A program made the translations under genes and the position numbers. The notes beneath the pieces are model-generated. The model had not been told where the DNA came from and searched no databases. It saw only the letters and a list, made by a program, of their open reading frames with translations. A stretch of 64,000 bases of DNA from Antarcticibacterium flavum (GTDB lineage Bacteria; Bacteroidota; Bacteroidia; Flavobacteriales; Flavobacteriaceae), in contig NZ_CP040812.1 in assembly GCF_006159205.1 (NCBI RefSeq), forward strand, positions 1,674,001 through 1,738,000, read 5' to 3'. Position 1 is the first letter of the stretch. Each line of letters begins with the position of its first letter. Shown here one piece after another: positions 49,509-59,178 of the stretch.

Positions 49509-50784
49509 TTACTTGTTTTAATAAAGCGTAATAATAGGATTGATTGGAATATTCTGAAAAATCCCTGTTTTTAAAGATCCCCCGAAAGCTCCCATCCACT
49601 TGTTTAAGCTTTTTGATAATTCCTGCGATTTCACTTTGCACTTCTCCGGCTTCAAGATTGTGACAAACCTGTGAGTGAAAAACATAGGGATGAATAGTGA
49701 GTGGTGTAGTCACCTCCATATTGATATCATAAAACAGGAAAGGCTCACTACTGCCTGCCCGAAAGCCTATAGATTCCGGATAACCCATGGAATAGTCATT
49801 GGGAATTTCCAGTTCGGTAAGGTAACTGTAATGAATGGGCAACATAAGATTATACTTGGTATTAATCACATTTTGAAGGGGGCCGTGAATAATATTTTCA
49901 AGTCTTTTTTTCTCTTTTTTTAGCACCTCCTGTTCAGCTATTGCAAAATACCCAAGTCTAAGGCCGACTTTAGAATAGTCTGCCACATATTTTATTATAG
50001 AGCGGTAATTAAGCCTGTTATAATTAATGTTTTTATCATAAGCATTGTAATCGCTCAACTGGAACATAAAAACAATATCCAATTTATATTTTTTAATGTA
50101 GCTTATAAGGTCATCAAAAACATTATAGGGATCCTGTCTTAATCGAAGAAGCACCTTAAACCTGTCTGTAACCCTATAGAATTTTAGGTTGAACAGGTCT
50201 GATGCTGTACCTGCTATACTGCGAAGGAACCCCTTATTCTTAAAATTAAAGACATGGCTTACAGAAATTATTGTTTTAGTATGAAATGCCCTTTCCCTGA
50301 AGGCGATGTTATTGAATCTGGTTTCTAGAAGTGTTTTGAATTTATAGGTCCAAATTTCAACTACCGGCTGTTTATGAAAACCTCCTTTGTACGCAAGACT
50401 TTCTGAAGCAGGGAATCTTCCAAAATCATCCTTTACGTGAGGCAGGTATTCTTCATATCTTGATAACATAAAAAATGAAGCCGCGAAAATATCAAATGGC
50501 AGGTCACTATTTTCAGACACTGCAAAAAAACATTTTGTCTCTTCCCATGGCAGGACTTTAATTTCGGGATCACTTAGACCCTGTTCAAGTAATAATTCCA
50601 CATTCTGAATAAAAAGTTCATTCCCAAGTCGTTTTTTCCCATAGGAAAACTTCAACCCCTGGTGCGCAATAAACTCTTCTATACGGGTGGTGAATTTTAT
50701 TTCAAGACCAAGAATATGGGTACATATATGTTTAAATACATAAATGATTCGGGAAGTTACCTTGGGTGTATAGATCAATAGCAT
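49495..50784 (-). CDS. Polysaccharide deacetylase-like protein (DUF7033 plus deacetylase-like barrel)
   Basis: A 429-aa protein. The start is ATG 50784 (MLLIYTPKVTSRIIYVFKHI) rather than an upstream in-frame TTG (50793). The N-terminal ~180 residues (PFDIFAASFFMLSRYEEYLP, GFHKQPVVEIWTYKFKTLLE) are of the DUF7033 type. The C-terminal half holds a deacetylase-like barrel: VSHVFNFKNKGFLRSIAGTA, DIVFMFQLSDYNAYDKNINY and IGFRAGSSEPFLFYDINMEV. The usual zinc-binding D-x-D motif is altered here (VSHVFNF where SxDxD is common), so activity is doubtful. It may act on cell-surface glycans. Confidence 0.72.
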   Translation of the reverse strand: MLLIYTPKVTSRIIYVFKHICTHILGLEIKFTTRIEEFIAHQGLKFSYGKKRLGNELFIQNVELLLEQGLSDPEIKVLPWEETKCFFAVSENSDLPFDIFAASFFMLSRYEEYLPHVKDDFGRFPASESLAYKGGFHKQPVVEIWTYKFKTLLETRFNNIAFRERAFHTKTIISVSHVFNFKNKGFLRSIAGTASDLFNLKFYRVTDRFKVLLRLRQDPYNVFDDLISYIKKYKLDIVFMFQLSDYNAYDKNINYNRLNYRSIIKYVADYSKVGLRLGYFAIAEQEVLKKEKKRLENIIHGPLQNVINTKYNLMLPIHYSYLTELEIPNDYSMGYPESIGFRAGSSEPFLFYDINMEVTTPLTIHPYVFHSQVCHNLEAGEVQSEIAGIIKKLKQVDGSFRGIFKNRDFSEYSNQSYYYALLKQVNEIK

Positions 50785-50796
50785 TTGTATCAATGT

Positions 50797-51498
50797 TTAA
50801 AGCATCCCTTCATCGGCAAAGCTAAAGTAGGATTTTTCAGTAACAATGATATGATCCAGTACTTTTATATCCAGACTTTCAGATGCGGTTTTCAATTTCC
50901 TGGTAAGCTGTTTATCTGCCTCGCTGGGATTAAGGTTACCGGAGGGATGGTTATGTGCCAGGATGAGGGAAACGGCACCCAATTCCAGGGCTTTTCTAAG
51001 AGTTATTCTCACATCTACAAGGGTTCCTGTGATTCCGCCTTTGCTTATTTGATATTGCTCCAAAATCTTGTTGGAGTTATTAAGGTACAAAATCCAGAAT
51101 TCCTCGTGGGGAAGCTCTCCAATTATAGGCTGCAGCAGTTCAAAGACTGAGCTGCTTGAAGTGATTTTTATCCTTTCAAGGGCTTCCTCACTTCTTCTCC
51201 TGCGGCCCAATTCCATAGCTGCAATTATACTTATTGCCCGGGCCTCTCCTATCCCATTGAACTCCATAAGCTGTGCCATGGAAAGTTTTCCAAGAGTATT
51301 GAGGTTGTTGTTCACAGAGGCTAAGATCTTTTTGCTGAGATCTACCGCGCTTTGCTTTGGCGTACCAGAGCCTATAAGGATTGCAATCAATTCAGCATCT
51401 GTCAATGCCATTTTGCCCTTTTGCATCAATTTTTCACGGGGGCGGTCACCGGAAGCCCATTTTTTTATTGAAAATGCCTCCTTATTGTTTTTGTCCAT
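50797..51498 (-). CDS. radC: RadC family JAB-domain protein
   Basis: A 233-aa protein. An N-terminal helix-hairpin-helix-like part (MALTDAELIAILIGSGTPKQ, LMEFNGIGEARAISIIAAME) precedes a JAB/MPN+ domain with the metal-binding signature AHNHPSGNLNPSEAD (HxH...D) and the upstream Glu in PHEEFWILYLN. RadC was once linked with DNA repair; its biochemical role is unsettled. It follows mpl by 65 bases. Confidence 0.93.
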   Translation of the reverse strand: MDKNNKEAFSIKKWASGDRPREKLMQKGKMALTDAELIAILIGSGTPKQSAVDLSKKILASVNNNLNTLGKLSMAQLMEFNGIGEARAISIIAAMELGRRRRSEEALERIKITSSSSVFELLQPIIGELPHEEFWILYLNNSNKILEQYQISKGGITGTLVDVRITLRKALELGAVSLILAHNHPSGNLNPSEADKQLTRKLKTASESLDIKVLDHIIVTEKSYFSFADEGML

Positions 51499-51563
51499 CC
51501 AAAACCTTTTTGCTAAAGATAAAAAATGGAGGGGAATAATTTCTTATTCAGTAAAAATGATGG

Positions 51564-52918
51564 CTAGGAAATAAATTGTTTCACCTCCTCAAGATCAAGA
51601 CTTTCAAAATTGCCACTGCTCATAAGTAACAGCACTGAGTTTTCATAGCTCCTTTTCTTCAAGAATGAACGAACATCTTCAGCTTTTGTCACCACAACCA
51701 GGTCCTCCCTGCCAAACGCCGTTCTAACCTGTTCTTCTGAAATTGGTGCCCTGCCCTTCATTTTAAGAGCTTCAGAAGAAAAGAAAACCAGGGCTTCATC
51801 GGCAGAATTTAATGCATCTTTATACTGATCTAAAAAAGCAGGATCCAAACTGCTGAAGGTATGAAGCTCGGCACAGGCTATTAATTTTTTATCGGGGTAT
51901 TGTTCCCTTACAGCAAATGTGGAGGCTTTTACTTTGGAGGGACTATGGGCAAAATCCCTGTAAACAACCACATTTGAATTTTCAATAACCTTTTCAAGCC
52001 TTTTGGAAGCTCCTTTAAATGAGGCTATTGCTTCATAAAAATCATCTTCATCTACCCCCATATGCTGGCATATCCATTTTGCCCCTGCGAGGTTATTTAA
52101 ATTATGTGCTCCAAAGATCTCAACCGGCATTTCTCCCTCAGGGGTATCCAAAACCGTTATACTATTTTCGACACTGTAAGAAGGTGTGGAATATGGATGC
52201 TTTCTTATTTGGTTGGTTGTACTCTCAACGATCTCCTTTAGATCCTCATCTTCCTCATTATACACAAGGGTCCCTCCTTTTACAAGGGAATCTACAAAAA
52301 TCCTGAACTGCTCCAGGTAGATCTCGTAGGTAGGAAAACATTCATATGATCCCAGGCAATCCCGCTGAGCAGTGCTATATTTGGTTTATATAGATGAAAT
52401 TTTGGTCTCCTGTCGATAGCAGATGTAAGATATTCATCTCCCTCCAGCAACATAAAATCTGTATCATTGGACAGGGACACCATATCCTCAAATCCTTCAA
52501 GTTGAGCGCCCACCATATAATCCACTTTAAGATCGTGATAATCGAGCACGTGAAGGATCATAGAGGTGATAGTGGTTTTCCCGTGAGACCCTCCAATAAC
52601 GACCCTGGTCTTATTTTTAGCGTGTTCATAAAGAAATTCGGGATAGGAGAATATCTTGATGCCAAGTTCCTGTGCTTTTAACAGCTCCGGATTATTTTCC
52701 CTTGCATGCATTCCAAGGATCACAGCATCGAGGGAAGGAGAGATCTTTTCCGGAAACCAGCCCATTTCCTCAGGTAGCAGTTTAAATTTGGCCAATCTGG
52801 ACAGCGATGGCTCATAAATTGAGTCATCGCTTCCGGTAATTGTATGGCCACTTTTATGAAGAGCAAGGGCAAGGTTGTGCATAGCACTACCGCCTATAGC
52901 GATAAAGTGAATATTCAT
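51564..52918 (-). CDS. mpl: Murein tripeptide ligase Mpl / Mur ligase family (interrupted by a one-base frameshift in this sequence)
   Basis: In the Mpl family the enzyme joins L-Ala-gamma-D-Glu-meso-DAP to UDP-MurNAc, recycling cell-wall peptides. The start is ATG 52918 (MNIHFIAIGGSAMHNLALAL). N-terminal motifs GHTITGSDDSIYEPSLSRLA, ATP site VIGGSHGKTTITSMILHVLD, and LLEGDEYLTSAIDRRPKFHL are intact. After AWDHMNVF the frame shifts and meets a stop. The continuation PTYEIYLEQFRIFVDSLVKG leads into the C-terminal ligase domains (NLNNLAGAKWICQHMGV, YRDFAHSPSKVKAS, ELHTFSSLDPAFLDQY). One extra C on the coding strand at 52333-52334 gives a 451-aa protein. Confidence 0.9.
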
Positions 52919-52933
52919 ATTTAGAAATTTATG

Positions 52934-52941
52934 CAAATATA
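52934..52941 (-). promoter_or_regulatory. -7 box upstream of mpl
   Basis: On the minus strand TATATTTG, an exact TAnnTTTG, ending 15 bases before the mpl ATG. The -33 region is T-rich without an exact TTTG. Confidence 0.55.
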
Positions 52942-53408
52942 AATATTATAACAGGAAAATAGCTGTGAAACAGGAAGTCTGGAGGAGCTAAATACTCTAT
53001 TTAGGCGGCAAATTTCTATGACTTTCGCCGGTGATTATAATTAAAACTTATAGAAGGTAGGGTTTTTATCTTTTTTAACAGCTATTACTCTCATTATGAA
53101 GAAAGCAGGATTTAGATTTGTAAATTGGAATTTTTTGCACCGTTCACCGATGAAAAAGGTGATTTTAAAGATGGTTTAAGGTAAGATAAATGGGAATAAT
53201 CTGCAGAATCAAAGTACATTATCGTAAGAAAGGCCTTAATTTTTAAGGGTTTTTTCCTACAAATTAACCAAACTTTAACCTAATCTAAAAGACTTGTTAA
53301 AAATTTGCCTAAAAACTCTGATATTGTTGAAAATTATTCCAATATTTGTGGGTGCCAAGAGCGGCATATTACTATAAATCTTATAATGTCAAATTTAACA
53401 CCTAGCCT
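52942..53408. other. Intergenic region between mpl and the giant adhesin gene
   Basis: About 470 bases with no convincing gene. A 27-codon frame at 53096-53179 (basic peptide MKKAGFRFVNW...) is unsupported. A short inverted repeat CCTTAA-TTT-TTAAGG (53234-53248) is followed by GTTTTTT and could be a terminator or attenuator on the plus strand. The adhesin promoter presumably lies in the last 100 bases, where AATATTTG (about 53341-53348) is one base off the -7 consensus. Confidence 0.35.
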
Positions 53409-56400
53409 ATGCAAAATTTTACTTTAGGAAAGAAGGGGATATCTATGCTCCTTTTTACCTTTATTTTATTAATTGGAAGCTTGCCCTCATATGGGCAGGA
53501 GAATTGCCCCACAGACGACGGTACTGCTTCCGAGCAAACCTTCTGTTATCTTCAAACAGTAGGAGATATTGCTACTGATGGTAATGCAATCTATCAAACC
53601 GCGGGAGCGAATGACACACAGCCAATTCCCGCATCGGAATTATTAACAAATGGTGCGACTTATTACGCAGGTTCCACATCAGGAAACTGTGACGCTAGAA
53701 TACCAATCGCAGTTACTGTAAATAACGCCCCGCGCCCATCTAATACTATTACCAATAGTGTTGTTAGTGGATTCGAATTTACCACCTGTACTCCGGCCAC
53801 TTTTAATTCTGATGACTTAGCAAATTTATTCGAGCCTCAAACGGATTATAGAATCGAGGTCTATGCCAGTGAGGAATCAACAGATCCACTAATTGACACC
53901 CCACTAAATGCCGGTGACAGCTATTTTGTTGGTCAGGTTCCAAACAGCAATGAAGATGCAGCCTCCAATATCTGCCCTTCATTTAGGGTAGCTGTAGGTT
54001 TTAACCCTAACCAAATTGAAGGTCCTGACGCAGAGACCAATCAGGCATTTTGTGAAAGTGCAACAGTTGCTGACCTTGTTGCAAATGGAACATATAACGA
54101 TACTCAAGCAATTAGATGGTACAGATCACAAACTGCCAACTCTCCTTTGTCAAATGACACTCAACTAATTAATGGTCAATCTTATTTCGCTGCCCAGGTA
54201 GTGAATGAAAGAGGCAGCCCTCTACCTCCTTGTGAAACTTCAACTGGAGAAAGAACAGAAGTGATTGTTGAAATTCAAGAACCTCAGCAATTTGAAAACC
54301 CTGCAGCGGTAGAGATTTGCGAGGCAGATGTTCAGGAATTGTTCCCCAGTATAGATGAAATAAGAAAATACTATGTAGCTCTTCTACCGGAAGGTATGCC
54401 GACTAACGGAACTTTTAATCCTACCCCGTCACAACTTGCAACTCAATACCAAAATGATGAAGATGGTCTTGGTGACTTCTCAACAGTTTATACTGCGGGT
54501 GATGGCGAATGTGTTTCAACAGTAGAGTTAACAGTTACAATAGTTCCTCTTGAAGAGGCAAATGCAGGAACTATTGAACCTATAACGGTTGATTGTAATG
54601 ATGAAGAAGTTGTTATCCTCGACGATTCTATTTTAAGTGAAGGTGCTACCCCGGGTGGAACATTTACCGGTGAAGGAATTAATGAAGATGGAAATTTTGA
54701 TCCTACCCTTGTTGGACCAGGTGAATATACAATCACCTACTCAGTGGATGATTCTTTATTCTGTATAGTTGAAGGAACAAATGATTCTACCACCTTTACA
54801 ATTACTGTAGAAGGACTGGAAGAACTTCCTGATACAATTGCAATGGAAATGTGTATTTTAGAAGTGCAGGAATTATTGGCAAATCCATTACAAGCTGAAG
54901 CTTTCTTCAATAATCTTCTAACTGAAAATGGAATTACCAATCTTGATGGCGATTTTGATGAAGAAGAAGCAGAAGATTTTGCATTAGAAATCTTAGCCTT
55001 TATTAATAGTAATCCAGAGACCTCAAGACCTTTTGGGCCTATTACTTATACTATCGCAAATGAATGTGGAGTAGAGTCCGTAGATATAACTCTTACTATT
55101 GAAACCACAGAAGCTCCTGAGATAAATCCTGCACCAGTTTGTGCAAGTACAACAGTCTTTGATCTTTTCACCCTTGTAGAAAGCGGTCAGACTGGAACCT
55201 TCACTTTTGAAGGTAATGAAATAGAAGATGGATTATTTGACGTTTCTCAAACAGGAGGATATGAAATTACTTTTACAGCAGCTGAAAGCACTGAAAGCTG
55301 TGTTGTAGGTTCAACAACCTTCACATTAACAGTAAGCGAAGGAGCCGTTGCAGAAAATCCTGCTCCGGTATTCGTTTGTGATGCAGATGTTCAAACACTT
55401 TTCCCAAGTGTTGATGAAATTAGAAAGTATTACATAGCCATCGCAAGGAATGCAGGTTTCCCTGGAAATGGGACTATAAGCCCAACCGGTTCAGAACTTG
55501 CAGATATCTATCAGGCGGATGAGGATGGTCTTGGTGATTTCACCACTACTTATACTTTTGGCGAAGGAGATTGTCAAACAACTGTAGACCTTACAGTAAC
55601 TATCGTAGCAAATGCAGATGCAGGTGAAGATGGAATTGCTGAGTTAACTACTGAGGATGATGCCGTAAACCTTTTCGACTACCTGGAAGGCACTCCAATG
55701 GAAGGTGGAACCTGGAGCAACGAAACCGGAACTTTTGACCCGGCTACAGATGAGGAAGGAACTTTCACTTATACTGTGACAATTGGATCTTGTGAAGCCT
55801 CTGCTACAGTTACAGTTACCGTTGAAGACGAAACCGATCCAACTGACCCAACAGATCCAACTGACCCAACTGACCCAACAGATCCAGAAGTTGGTTGTGC
55901 CGGCCCTGATGTTAATGAAGTGATTTGTGAAGCTCAAGTGGCATACTATATTGCTAATCCAACAGAAGCTGCAGCATATTTTGACAGCCTTATTGGTTCT
56001 AATATAGATCAAACAGGAACTTTCACACCTTCTCTTGAATCTATAGTAGCGCAGTGGTTAGTGAATCCTGTTGGAACTTTCACTTCTACTTATACAGTAG
56101 ATAACGATGATTGCGAAGATTCAGCAGATATTACTATAGTGGTAACTGCAGGTGACGAGATCGTTCGTGATCCTGTAAGCAGCATCATTTGTGAGTCTGA
56201 TGTTCAGGCTCTTTTCCCAAGTAATGACGAGATAAGAAAGTACTACCTGAACCTGGTACCTGCAGGGATTGCAAGAACAGGAACATTTAGTCCTAATGCA
56301 GCTCAACTTGCTAGAATGTACCAGAATGACGAAGATGGTCTTGGTGATTTCACCACTACCTACACGGTTCAGGATGGCGAGTGTTCAGTAACTGTTGAAA

Positions 56401-58199
56401 TTACTGCTACTATTGTTGCTGAAGAAGATGCAGCAACAGGCGAGATCGCAGATTTCGATGTGTGTGTTGGTGAAGGAACTATCAACCTTTACAATAGGTT
56501 AACAGATGATAACACCCCGGGCGGTTCTTTCTCTACAGAGAATGGAGTGCTTACCAATGGTTTATTCGATATTTCTGAACTTGGATCTTACGAGATCACT
56601 TATACAGTAAGCGAAGATGATACTGAAACTTGTTTAAGCGGAAGCGCTTCTACAACTTTTACAGTAACTGTTGGAGAAGGTGATCTGGATGCAGGTGAAG
56701 ATAATTCGATCGAAGTTTGTAACTCACAAGTAAGAAACCTTAATGATACAGGTGTTAGAAACCTATACTTAGGTTTACTTGAGGAAGGTGTTTCTAGAAA
56801 CGGAACTTTTGAACCAACTATCTCACAATTGATCAACCAATACAATATGGTAAGCAACTACGGTGACTTCACTACCATTTACACAATAGGTGAAGGTGAC
56901 TGTGAGGATTCTGTAGAACTTACAGTAACAGTATTGGAAGCCAACGAGGCAGGTGAGGATATGGATCTTTTCTTCTGTTCAACAGAGACTTCAGTTAATC
57001 TATTTGACTACCTAAGCCCATTTGCCACTCAAAATGGAACTTTCGAAGGATATGAGGACGGGATTTTCAACCCATCTACAGCAGATGCAGAAACTGTGAT
57101 CGTGTACGAAGTTGAAGATGACGAGTCTGAATGTTCTACAGGAAACTTCACTGCTACTTTCACAATTACAGTAAATGATCCTCAGGATGCAAATGCCGGT
57201 GGTGATGTAACTGCAGATTATTGTGCAGATGAGGATGAGAACATACAGCTTACAAGCCTTCTTGGTGAAGGAGCTCTTATGACAGGTTCTTTCAGCGCTC
57301 CTTATGCAAATGGTATTTTTAACCCATCTGTTGCCGGAGAAGGAGAGTACGTGATCACTTACTCTATCAATGGTGCAGAAGACTGTGCAATTGGAACAGA
57401 CTCTGCTACAATCACAATCACTGTTGGAGGTTCAGTTTCTGAAGCACCGGTAGCCGACGCAGATCAATTCTTCTGCTTAAGTGAAAATGCTACTGTTGCA
57501 GATCTAGTTGCCACTGGTGACAATGTAGTATGGTATACAGATGCTGAGCTTACTACTGAGGCTGATGCAACTACCGTTCTGGTTAATGATGCAGTGTACT
57601 ACGCGGTTAATACAACCGACGGAGCTTGTGCACCATCTGACGCAGTAATGGTTACTGTAACACTTGAAGATTCATTGGCTCCTACTCTACCTAACCTAGG
57701 AAATGAGTTCTGCCGCCAGGATAACCCAACAGTTCAGGATTTAATTGATAACCTTGAAGGACAAAATGTGCTTGTATATTCATCTTTAACAGGTGGAGAG
57801 CCACTTGCAGCTTCTGCTACACTTCAAAATGAAATGACGTACTATGCAACTGCAACAGACGAGTCCCTTTGTGAGAGCACAGAGCGTCTTCCGGTTAATG
57901 TGCGTGTGAAGTTCTGCGGAATTCCTGAGGCATTCTCTCCAAATGGAGATAACATCAACGACAGGTTTGTAATTCCTGACATTAGAAGAGACTATCCAAA
58001 CTTTAATATTGAGATCTTCAATAGATGGGGTAATGTAGTCTTTAAAGGAAATGCATCTACTCCTGATTGGGATGGTGTTTCAAACCAATCTTCTACTTTA
58101 GGTGACAAAGTTCTGCCGGCCGGTGTGTACTTCTACATCTTAAATTATAACGACGGACAAACTTCCCCTGTTCAGGGTAAAGTATACTTAAGTAGATAA
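53409..58199 (+). CDS. Giant repeat surface protein with T9SS type B (gliding-motility CTERM) sorting domain
   Basis: A 1596-aa exported protein. Signal peptide ends near SYGQ (~31). About six diverged copies of a ~75-85-residue module start with a Cys-containing strand and end GxCxxxVxLTVTI: residues ~300-377, 479-565, 649-733, 834-912, 922-1003 and 1102-1175. The strongest copies share ADVQxLFPSxDEIRKYY and NDEDGLGDFTTTYT. Between them are shorter beta modules (GTFTGEGINEDGNFDPTLVG type). A (DPT)n linker lies at ~809-827. The C-terminal ~95 residues (GIPEAFSPNGDNINDRFVIP, IEIFNRWGNVVFKG, LPAGVYFYILNYNDG, VQGKVYLSR) form the type B sorting domain that directs export by the type IX system. 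Likely an adhesin or gliding-related surface fibre, cotranscribed with PorP and OmpA genes. Confidence 0.9.
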   Translation: MQNFTLGKKGISMLLFTFILLIGSLPSYGQENCPTDDGTASEQTFCYLQTVGDIATDGNAIYQTAGANDTQPIPASELLTNGATYYAGSTSGNCDARIPIAVTVNNAPRPSNTITNSVVSGFEFTTCTPATFNSDDLANLFEPQTDYRIEVYASEESTDPLIDTPLNAGDSYFVGQVPNSNEDAASNICPSFRVAVGFNPNQIEGPDAETNQAFCESATVADLVANGTYNDTQAIRWYRSQTANSPLSNDTQLINGQSYFAAQVVNERGSPLPPCETSTGERTEVIVEIQEPQQFENPAAVEICEADVQELFPSIDEIRKYYVALLPEGMPTNGTFNPTPSQLATQYQNDEDGLGDFSTVYTAGDGECVSTVELTVTIVPLEEANAGTIEPITVDCNDEEVVILDDSILSEGATPGGTFTGEGINEDGNFDPTLVGPGEYTITYSVDDSLFCIVEGTNDSTTFTITVEGLEELPDTIAMEMCILEVQELLANPLQAEAFFNNLLTENGITNLDGDFDEEEAEDFALEILAFINSNPETSRPFGPITYTIANECGVESVDITLTIETTEAPEINPAPVCASTTVFDLFTLVESGQTGTFTFEGNEIEDGLFDVSQTGGYEITFTAAESTESCVVGSTTFTLTVSEGAVAENPAPVFVCDADVQTLFPSVDEIRKYYIAIARNAGFPGNGTISPTGSELADIYQADEDGLGDFTTTYTFGEGDCQTTVDLTVTIVANADAGEDGIAELTTEDDAVNLFDYLEGTPMEGGTWSNETGTFDPATDEEGTFTYTVTIGSCEASATVTVTVEDETDPTDPTDPTDPTDPTDPEVGCAGPDVNEVICEAQVAYYIANPTEAAAYFDSLIGSNIDQTGTFTPSLESIVAQWLVNPVGTFTSTYTVDNDDCEDSADITIVVTAGDEIVRDPVSSIICESDVQALFPSNDEIRKYYLNLVPAGIARTGTFSPNAAQLARMYQNDEDGLGDFTTTYTVQDGECSVTVEITATIVAEEDAATGEIADFDVCVGEGTINLYNRLTDDNTPGGSFSTENGVLTNGLFDISELGSYEITYTVSEDDTETCLSGSASTTFTVTVGEGDLDAGEDNSIEVCNSQVRNLNDTGVRNLYLGLLEEGVSRNGTFEPTISQLINQYNMVSNYGDFTTIYTIGEGDCEDSVELTVTVLEANEAGEDMDLFFCSTETSVNLFDYLSPFATQNGTFEGYEDGIFNPSTADAETVIVYEVEDDESECSTGNFTATFTITVNDPQDANAGGDVTADYCADEDENIQLTSLLGEGALMTGSFSAPYANGIFNPSVAGEGEYVITYSINGAEDCAIGTDSATITITVGGSVSEAPVADADQFFCLSENATVADLVATGDNVVWYTDAELTTEADATTVLVNDAVYYAVNTTDGACAPSDAVMVTVTLEDSLAPTLPNLGNEFCRQDNPTVQDLIDNLEGQNVLVYSSLTGGEPLAASATLQNEMTYYATATDESLCESTERLPVNVRVKFCGIPEAFSPNGDNINDRFVIPDIRRDYPNFNIEIFNRWGNVVFKGNASTPDWDGVSNQSSTLGDKVLPAGVYFYILNYNDGQTSPVQGKVYLSR
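55837..55890 (+). repeat. 9-bp tandem repeat encoding the Thr-Asp-Pro linker
   Basis: About six units of GATCCAACT / GACCCAACA-like 9-mers encode a DPT/TDP repeat inside the giant adhesin. Units alternate GATCC and GACCC, so they are slightly diverged. Copy number could vary by slippage without breaking the frame. Confidence 0.85.
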
Positions 58200-58222
58200 T
58201 TAAAGGATAAACATAGAAAGAA

Positions 58223-59164
58223 ATGAAAAACACAATTATTAAATATTTAATCTTTACAGGCATTATCCTTTTTTCTCTAAAAGGTATGTCCCAACAAGAT
58301 CCACTATTCACTCAGTATATGTATAACATGAGTGTTATTAACCCTGCTTATGCTACAGATAATCCTGGAATGCTTAATATGGGTGGTATTTATAGATCTC
58401 AATGGGTAGGAATTGACGGTGCACCTCGCACCGCCAGTTTCTTCGCCCACACTCCCGTAAGTGAGCGTATAGAATTAGGTTTATCTATAGTTCACGACGA
58501 GATTGGTGATGTAGTAAAGGAGAATAACATCACAGCAGATTTTGCTTACGTTATTCCACTTGATGACAATAATAACAAGCTTTCCTTTGGTGTAAAAGGG
58601 GGACTTACAACATTCAATGCAGACCTTTCAAGGCTACAAACAAACCAGCCAAATGATCCTGCAATGCAAAATGTAAGTGAACTTTTCCCTGTATTTGGAG
58701 TTGGAGCTTTCTGGTTTGGAGAGAACCACTATTTAGGTTTATCTGCTCCCAACCTTTTTACTTCAAAACATCTTGAAAATGCCCAGGGCTTAAGAACTCT
58801 TGGAGAAGAGAACATTCACTATTTCCTTACAGGGGGGTATGTGTTTGACATCAATCCAGATTTTAAATTGAAGCCGGCCTTTATGGCCAGAGGCGTACAA
58901 GGTGCTCCTTTGAGCGTGGACATTACAGCCAACGTTTTAATGTTTAACCGTCTTGAAGCAGGTATTGGCTACAGGTTTGACGAGTCCGTAACAGGACTGG
59001 TGAACTTTGCAGTTACCCCTGGACTAAGAGTAGGATATGCTTATGATTATACCACCTCCAACCTTGGAAGGTATAATGATGGAACGCACGAATTCCTGTT
59101 ATTATTCGATTTAGATTTATTCGGATTATCAAAAGGATATGACAAATCACCTAGATTCTTCTAA
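58223..59164 (+). CDS. PorP/SprF family type IX secretion system membrane protein
   Basis: A 313-aa outer-membrane beta-barrel. Signal peptide ends LKGMSQ; family opening QQDPLFTQYMYNMSVINPAY, then GIYRSQWVGIDGAPRTASFF, and a barrel-type repeat of beta strands. SprF-like members sit next to type B-sorted proteins and are needed for their export or surface attachment. It starts 23 bases after the giant adhesin gene, which is therefore the likely client. Confidence 0.93.
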   Translation: MKNTIIKYLIFTGIILFSLKGMSQQDPLFTQYMYNMSVINPAYATDNPGMLNMGGIYRSQWVGIDGAPRTASFFAHTPVSERIELGLSIVHDEIGDVVKENNITADFAYVIPLDDNNNKLSFGVKGGLTTFNADLSRLQTNQPNDPAMQNVSELFPVFGVGAFWFGENHYLGLSAPNLFTSKHLENAQGLRTLGEENIHYFLTGGYVFDINPDFKLKPAFMARGVQGAPLSVDITANVLMFNRLEAGIGYRFDESVTGLVNFAVTPGLRVGYAYDYTTSNLGRYNDGTHEFLLLFDLDLFGLSKGYDKSPRFF

Positions 59165-59178
59165 AAACCAGAGACAAC

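Noticed and set aside
53096..53179. 27-codon basic micro-ORF in the gap before the adhesin gene
   Set aside because: No ribosome-binding or promoter signal and no recognisable peptide; chance frame in AT-rich DNA.
55837..55890. Tandem repeats considered as a CRISPR array
   Set aside because: Units are 9 bp without spacers and are in frame inside a coding region.
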